From NCBI GenBank assembly GCA_021234155.1, contig JAJEKV010000062.1, forward strand, positions 6,726,432 through 6,790,431: a DNA stretch of 64,000 nt. Reading direction: 5' to 3'. The first letter of the stretch is position 1. Every line of letters begins with the position of its first letter. The DNA comes from Isoetes taiwanensis (lineage: Eukaryota; Streptophyta; Lycopodiopsida; Isoetales; Isoetaceae). A program made the translations under genes and the position numbers. A model generated the notes under the pieces. It searched no databases. It saw nothing but the letters and a program-made list of their open reading frames with translations, and was not told where the DNA came from. This document shows positions 58,901-64,000 of this stretch, piece by piece.

Positions 58901-59092
58901 AATGAAACCTAGGTCGAAAGCTCCCTCGAATCGCTTTTCAACCCCGGCAACTCCCTCGCTGTCATTCTATATGGAGCCTTGCTTGTTGGCTTTTAGCCCC
59001 TCGTTCGAAAGTGCTATCTCGCACTCAACTCCCTATAAGGAGGGAGCCGCTTGATCTCATCCGAAAGAGATCATGGAACTCCGCGGATCGCT

Positions 59093-59401
59093 TTAGCTAC
59101 TTGCTTCGCAACTTGTCGAGCACCTTTGTCTTTTTGCTTTCTTCCGATTCCGCTCACTAATCTCAAGCTTGAAGATGTATGCCACTTGCTCACTCTTGAT
59201 GCACTTGAACAAACCATTTAGAAGAATACATGCACCGCATGATGGGAACAACTTCCTTACCTCAAGTATCTCAATGATCTTGCCGCCGCTTGGGAAGGTC
59301 ACCTTCCGCTTCCATAAATCGATAATGGCCCCCTCGCCCCCAAGGTACTCCATTCCTATGATCAAGTCATACTTTCCAATGCCCATTACTTCTGCCCCCA
59401 T
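59093..59401 (-). pseudogene. Element 3 protease-like domain
   Basis: KYDLIIGMEYLGGEGAIIDL, then KRKVTFPSGGK, is the C-terminal half of the retropepsin-like domain (RVP_2 type, usually YDVILGMDWL). The N-terminal half with the catalytic Asp is not readable in one frame upstream (59401-59550). Confidence 0.75.
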
Positions 59402-60079
59402 CCGATATTAATCCCTCGGTAAGTCGATGTCGGTTAATTCTCTTGCCCGCCGTCTTTTATCGCACCACTTGCTAAAACAACGGGTCTTGGCTTTGACTTT
59501 AGCGCTTCAACTTCAACATTTGAACCATTCTGGGATGCAAAATTATGGCTACTTCCCCGAAGTCTATCAAGACTATGAAGGACTTAGCTTTTAGCCTTCC
59601 CTACCGTGGAAATTACCTTATAATCGCTCTTCTGCTTGCTCAGATATCTATTGCGCAAAGATGTGACACTCACCCCGGATGTAGTCGCTGGCCTTTTCGC
59701 CGCCGTCGCCGTCCGGACAGTAGGCCCCAATCTCCCAACTCCGCTTAGAGCTGCACTCATGACGAGGGGACAGCTTTGTCGTCCCTATGGTTCGGCCGGA
59801 AGCACCGGCACGGCTCGCTTATGCACTCCCCGCCTCTTTTCCTTGGGCATCGCTTTTGCAAAAAGGATTGCACCGCTTTGGAGTAGTTTGACCTTTCCCT
59901 CGCTTGTCCTTGAAGGACACCCGCTTCTTCTCCCCGCCGCTTCCCCTCGTTCCCACCATATGGGGCTCTAGCCGACCTGACTGGCCAAGCCTCCTCGGGC
60001 TATAGCTTCGTCGCCTTGCCTTTATCCCCGAAGTGCTGCTGCTTGTGTCCGCTTATTCGGAGGTCCCGCCCCCCGCAAG

Positions 60080-60920
60080 CTTATAGCCTTGGATTCCGCT
60101 TCGAGCATCGCCCTAGGGTTTATTGCCCTCACAAGCTTATGGATCTCCTCATTCAGCCCTCAATATAGCTTTCCAATCGTGATGCTTTCCCAACTTTGGC
60201 ACATACAGCCTTTTAGCCTCATGAATTCCTCTCAGATATTTCTGAACCGATTTGTTGCCTTGCCGTAACCCTCAGAAACCGCCGCATCATGTCGGACTTA
60301 TGTTCCTCTAACGTAATGGCGCTTTGAAGGCTTTAGCAAACTTTCTCAACTTACAAGCATCCCTCGCTTAAGCCGCGGTGCCTTTGCATAACCCTTCCAC
60401 CAACCGAAAGGCTCCTTTCAAGTTGGTCGCTGTAACTCGCTTTGTCCTTATCCTTCATGCCATAAGCATTTCCGCATTTCGCCATTTCGGGCATTCCAGC
60501 CATGCCTCTCGCCTTCCATCCCCGACTCGCTCTCCCCGAACCGCTTTCTAGTTTCCGCCTTCCATACATTGCCCAAAGGCGGGAATCCACCTTCTTCGTA
60601 GTCGAGGCCCCGTATCTCTTTTTGTCGCCCCTCCGTGTTCCTCCCCTTCCATCCAGCCTTCGCTCCTCGAGCCCGTTTCTTCCTCTTCCTCGAAGCCGAG
60701 TCCGAAGTCCGACTTGAGCCGGAAGATTCCGACCGGGGATCTCCTTCTTTGCTCCTCTTCTTGTCCCTTCCTTCCTCCGAAATTTGATGCTTGCGCAACC
60801 GAAAGATTGCCCAATCAACCCACTCGCTATGGCGTGGACAAGAATGCCTTTATCCGGCCTCGTGTCTGTCCCTCATCCGCTATCTCCTCCTCCTCGGGTC
60901 ATGGGTTCCCTATCTTCAAA
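60080..60920 (-). pseudogene. gag: Element 3 gag
   Basis: The N-terminal frame 60798-60448 is strongly charged and Ser/Arg/Lys-rich (RDKKRSKEGDPRSESSGSSR). Further left, broken frames give VQKYLREFMRLKGCMCQSW and GLNEEIHKLVRAI, which fit the retrotransposon Gag helices. A zinc knuckle was looked for near 59690-59740; only a degenerate Cys-rich trace is seen. The start codon is uncertain. Confidence 0.55.
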
Positions 60921-61127
60921 TAGGTTTCTTTGCCGGGGTGGTCCAAGGGGTTTTGTTCTTCTATAAGGTCTCGCAGCTTGTCGCTCCCGCTTTAGGCCTC
61001 CGGCCGCATACACAAGCAATTCATGGCTATATGATTAGTTCCATTTGTTCTTCTTGCATTGTTTATGTTTGTTGGTATAATTGTGGGGCAAAATATATCA
61101 ACAAAAATATTTAAAGTGCAGCAGAAT

Positions 61128-61133
61128 TTTATT
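61128..61133 (-). terminator. AATAAA polyadenylation signal (candidate)
   Basis: Minus-strand AATAAA in a short AT-rich tract at the left end of the GC-rich unit 61140-62810. Confidence 0.35.
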
Positions 61134-61139
61134 TATATA

Positions 61140-62810
61140 TCATATAATATTTTAAATACAAAAGTCTCCTGATCAAGAGTCTAACTAGTCTTGAAATCGC
61201 CAGAAGACGGGTTGTCTTCAAGAAACTTCTTAACTTGGGCCGCCCCCTACCGAAAGTGACCCAAGTTCCCGATGATACTTGCCGACGAGCCTCCCCGATG
61301 GTTCTCACCAGGTCTTCTACCCCGCGGTCGGATGTAAGGGCCGCAAGCCATCGCTAATCTCGCCGACGCCGGGGGTATGGGCGAAGTCGAAGAGGTCGAA
61401 AAGCCATTGCCCTCTTGACTAAGACAAAGATAGTCGACATTTGTTGCTATTCGAGCATGCATGCCAAGCCCGAGAGTGCAATCAGCATAAACACTCCTTC
61501 TTCGCCTGGACTGAACTTAAGTGAATTACCGCTATTCTCCCATCCATCAGCAGCGTAAAATAGTATCCGAAATGACTGTCGCCAGGTGTCACCGGCTTCC
61601 CCACTTTGTTTGGCCTCCCAGCCTGCCGCCCTACTGACTGGCATTGACCCCCAACTTCGAGCCCCCAGAAGTCTTCAATTGTGCGTCGAGCCTCCCGAGG
61701 TCGATTCTTTCCTTGGCAGGGTGATATCGGCGACCCGCATTAGGGATGCTCGTGGTCTTCCCACGGATCCCCATCCGTTTGAGGGCGAGGAACTCCTCCT
61801 TCCGCCGGCAGCCCCCCAGCCGCCCATCAATTGCCTCGATGCCGCCAGAGGGCCTCGATATCGGAGGTCGCCTCTCCCGTAGGTGTCGGACTCCCCACTT
61901 GAAGCGGGAAGTCCGAGGCTCCCCGGACGATGAAGTCGCCCAGGCCGGCCCGCCGCACCGGGTGGAGCAGCTTCGCCCAACCTCGAGCTCCCTCCCTCGC
62001 ATTCGAAGGTTCTCGATGTCGCCGAGGAGTAGATACTCCTCTCCGCCGATGATGATAGGGGCTAGGCTTGTGATGCCTAGCCCGGGAAGTGGGGGAGCAA
62101 CTTCCGATGCCCCGGCTGCTCTCGCCGGAAATTGATCAGCCCCTTCGCTCTTGGCGCCGCTTCTTCGCCTCGAAGTCGAGTCGAAGCCCGGTATCCTTCG
62201 CCGTCCGACTCCTCCTCATCCTCTGCTTGCTTCCTCGCTCCTCGCTGGTACCGCAACAAAGATTCCGCTTTTCCTTCTTGTAATCGCTATGGGGTCTACC
62301 TCCATCTGAGGGATAGAGGTTGCCCCCATCGGGTTCTCGGCGCCGGATAAGAAGATGGCTAGGGCGGCGGTGTAAGAGAAGTACTTGGTCCCGCTATCGT
62401 CGTGACCATGTAGTCGTAGTCTCTCGCCTTTGTTAGTCATACTTGGCGATGTTGGGGACATCGCCCCAAGGCCGCTTTTGAAGGGATGGGCGGGGAACAA
62501 AGTATCCTATGCAAGGGGGACTTGAACAAGGGAGGGTCCTACCCTAGCCTGAAATTTCGCTAGCACCCTATATGCCGGGTTGCATTTAACGAAGCTTGAT
62601 GTCAATTTCTTTCACAAAGACTTGAAGATGTCGCTGACATCCGCCTCAAGAGATGGGCACCGGGCGCCGCACCATCGCCCAAATCAGCAAAGAGCCATTG
62701 ATCTAGCAAGGAAGGGAGTATCAAACGGATGCGTAAGCCAGGAGCCGAAAAGATCGCCTAAGCAAAGGGGGGGAGCAAATTTGCAGGGTGCCAATTGAGA
62801 AATGGGGACT
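61140..62810 (-). other. GC-rich minus-strand gene-like unit, unidentified
   Basis: A GC-rich block bounded on the right by a minus-strand TATA box (62811-62818) and on the left by AATAAA (61128-61133), so it has the shape of a leftward transcription unit of about 1.7 kb. Open minus-strand pieces include 62500-62216 (TKYFSYTAALAIFLSGAENP), 62259-62077, 62002-61631 and 61462-61247. They do not join in one frame and I recognise no domain. It may be a gene, a retroelement body or part of a long LTR. Confidence 0.3.
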
Positions 62811-62818
62811 TATTTATA
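62811..62818 (-). promoter_or_regulatory. TATA box (candidate), minus strand
   Basis: TATAAATA within TCTATAAATAAG at the edge between a GC-rich block and AT-rich DNA. Confidence 0.4.
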
Positions 62819-62819
62819 G

Positions 62820-63400
62820 AAAGGGGAAACCCCTAATTTTTGGATGACCTAGATTTTAATCGAGATTAGGTAATTCTGATCTATTAAGGGATGCAATTGC
62901 AAGTTTGAAGACTATTTCTAGAGTTTGAGCATGCTAAGGAGAGCTACCGAACCTATTGTGCAATTTGGAGATCATTTGGTGATGACATATACGGGGTCTT
63001 CATACGTTATAGGCCCAAACCGATTTCTAAAATGTAGAAATCATCCCCGGCGACGACGTGTGAGACATGGGTCCTAATTGGGCTAGGATTACTCAATTTA
63101 GGTGATCTAAGGCTGTAATTCTACTAAACTCATCGAAGTTAGGCGTAATTGACCCCTTACTTGGTCGATTTGGAGCTGTTTTGGGCATTTTTTATATGGT
63201 CTCATCGCTGCCTGTACCATTTCTAAAATGTAGAAATCATTCCGGCGCTGACGTGTGAGACATCGCCTCAATTTTGCTCAAAACTCCAATTTAATTAAAA
63301 CGGGCTAGGGATCGATATCTTGACCTATTTAAACAGGTTTTGACACTTTATTTACACAAAATTTTCTTTTATTAACAAAATTTTACAAATATTTACAAGG
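62820..63400. other. AT-rich spacer with a direct repeat
   Basis: It separates two GC-rich minus-strand blocks. ATTTCTAAAATGTAGAAATC followed by a GACGTGTGAGACAT block occurs at 63026-63072 and again at 63220-63266. A minus-strand AATAAA lies at 63368-63373. Confidence 0.6.
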
Positions 63401-63409
63401 TTCAAGGGC

Positions 63410-64000
63410 GCCCCCCTTGATGTGTCCGGCAAGATACATATCCCGCCATGAGGGTAACCCTCTTCACAGGCACCGCAGTGCCGCTGAATCTTCAAAATGC
63501 TTTACTATATGTGCTTTCTCCGCCTCCCGTAGTTACACGCCAAAAAGATCTCATCTGGCCACGCCAAGATGTCCGTTGTATTCTTGGATGACTTCAAGGA
63601 CCAAACGCTGAACGGGCGCCCCGAATCGGGAGTCCAGAATCCTTTCCGAAGTGGCGGATCTCCTTTGAGTGCCCCGCCTTCCAGCTTCTTCTTCTTGTTC
63701 CGCTTTCTTCCCCGGTGCTCTGGGGAGGCTTGGGCTTTGTGGAGGGGGCTTCAAGGTTCGCTCTTCGCCTGGGTGCCCGCCCAATCGCTCTCACCCTGCT
63801 CCCCGGTAATAGGCATTGTAGGCCTCCCACTTTGCCATATACGCTGCTTGTGCTCCCTCGATCCTCTTCCTGATAGACCTTTAAGGGGTCTATCACATAG
63901 GCTTCCCGCTGCGGCCGTGGGGCCCACCCTTATCCCACGCCGAAATGGTGGGGGGAGCTTCGCCACCGTCCGCCTCCTCCTCGGGCTCTTGGGCGCCTCG
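63410..64000 (-). other. GC-rich minus-strand coding-like sequence, cut by window edge
   Basis: Minus-strand pieces include 63896-63594 and 63784-63551 (VQRLVLEVIQEYNGHLGVAR), then LREAEKAHIVKHFEDSAALR further left, ending near 63410 just before an AATAAA. The pieces overlap in different frames, so frameshifts are likely. Not recognised; it could be a retroelement-related or host protein. Its 5' part lies outside the window. Confidence 0.3.

Larger units (their letters stand above)
53666..61000 (-). mobile_element. Element 3: minus-strand Ty3/gypsy chromovirus, 5' LTR not found
   Basis: Reading leftward: gag (60800-60080), protease (59400-59090), reverse transcriptase (58900-58480), RNase H (58060-57790), integrase (57560-56730), chromodomain (56370-56230), polypurine tract (55345-55332) and 3' LTR (55331-53666). 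This is a plant-type chromovirus by its chromodomain (IPRYLVKWKHLPVE) and RNase H (IWRHYLLGRKFQLDTDH). It inserted into copy 2 of the duplicated flank. No second copy of the LTR and no primer-binding site is visible to the right of gag, so the 5' end is truncated, displaced or outside the window. Confidence 0.85.

Noticed and set aside
61140..64000. Endogenous pararetrovirus or known plant gene family
   Set aside because: No coat, movement-protein, reverse transcriptase or other diagnostic motif could be found in these frames.
1..64000. CRISPR array, rRNA genes, bacterial operons
   Set aside because: No regularly spaced short repeats, rRNA signatures, or compact operon structure; the content is eukaryotic repeat DNA.

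Overview
The window reads as nuclear DNA of a large, repeat-rich land plant genome. Evidence: three Ty3/gypsy LTR retrotransposons of plant type, a plant-style initiator-tRNA primer-binding site, MITE-like elements, a LINE remnant, long AT-rich stretches without genes, and no convincing host gene. One element (element 1) has a Gag, a chromodomain and a C-terminus of the Tf1/sushi or Tcn1-like chromovirus type. In plants that type is known mainly from mosses and lycophytes, so a non-flowering host is a reasonable but unproven inference.

Layout. 1-5413: AT-rich DNA with arm 1 (641-2385) of a large inverted repeat; arm 2 lies at 17180-18940. 5414-11222: element 1, a near-complete chromovirus flanked by the 5-bp target duplication GACTT. 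Its LTRs carry a perfect four-module heat-shock element upstream of the TATA box. 11223-15950: host flank holding a foldback element and a diverged tandem array. 16500-16800: LINE zinc-finger remnant. 18941-36137: gene-poor DNA with a few weak coding-like islands. 36138 to about 47074: element 2, a 10.9-kb gypsy element without chromodomain and with an unusual 3-kb coding-like region between pol and the 3' LTR. About 47040-53665: a direct duplication of 7655-13940, containing the 3' half of element 1, its target-site copy and the host flank; a 324-bp MITE has since inserted into this copy only. 53666 to about 61000: element 3, a minus-strand chromovirus with a 1.67-kb 3' LTR; no 5' LTR is recognised. 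61100-64000: GC-rich, minus-strand, gene-like sequence of unknown identity, running off the right edge.

History. Element 1 inserted first. Its 3' half plus flank was then duplicated about 39 kb away. The MITE and element 3 landed in the second copy, and the 3' LTR of element 2 became fused to the truncated element 1 copy.

Quality warning. Where two copies can be compared (element 1 against its copy, inverted-repeat arm 1 against arm 2), differences concentrate at CAG/CTG trinucleotides, usually as CAG or CTG turning into CG or CCG or gaining extra A bases. That is not what cytosine deamination would give. It looks like systematic consensus error at CHG-methylated cytosines, so many frameshifts and stops in these elements may be sequencing artefacts rather than true decay.
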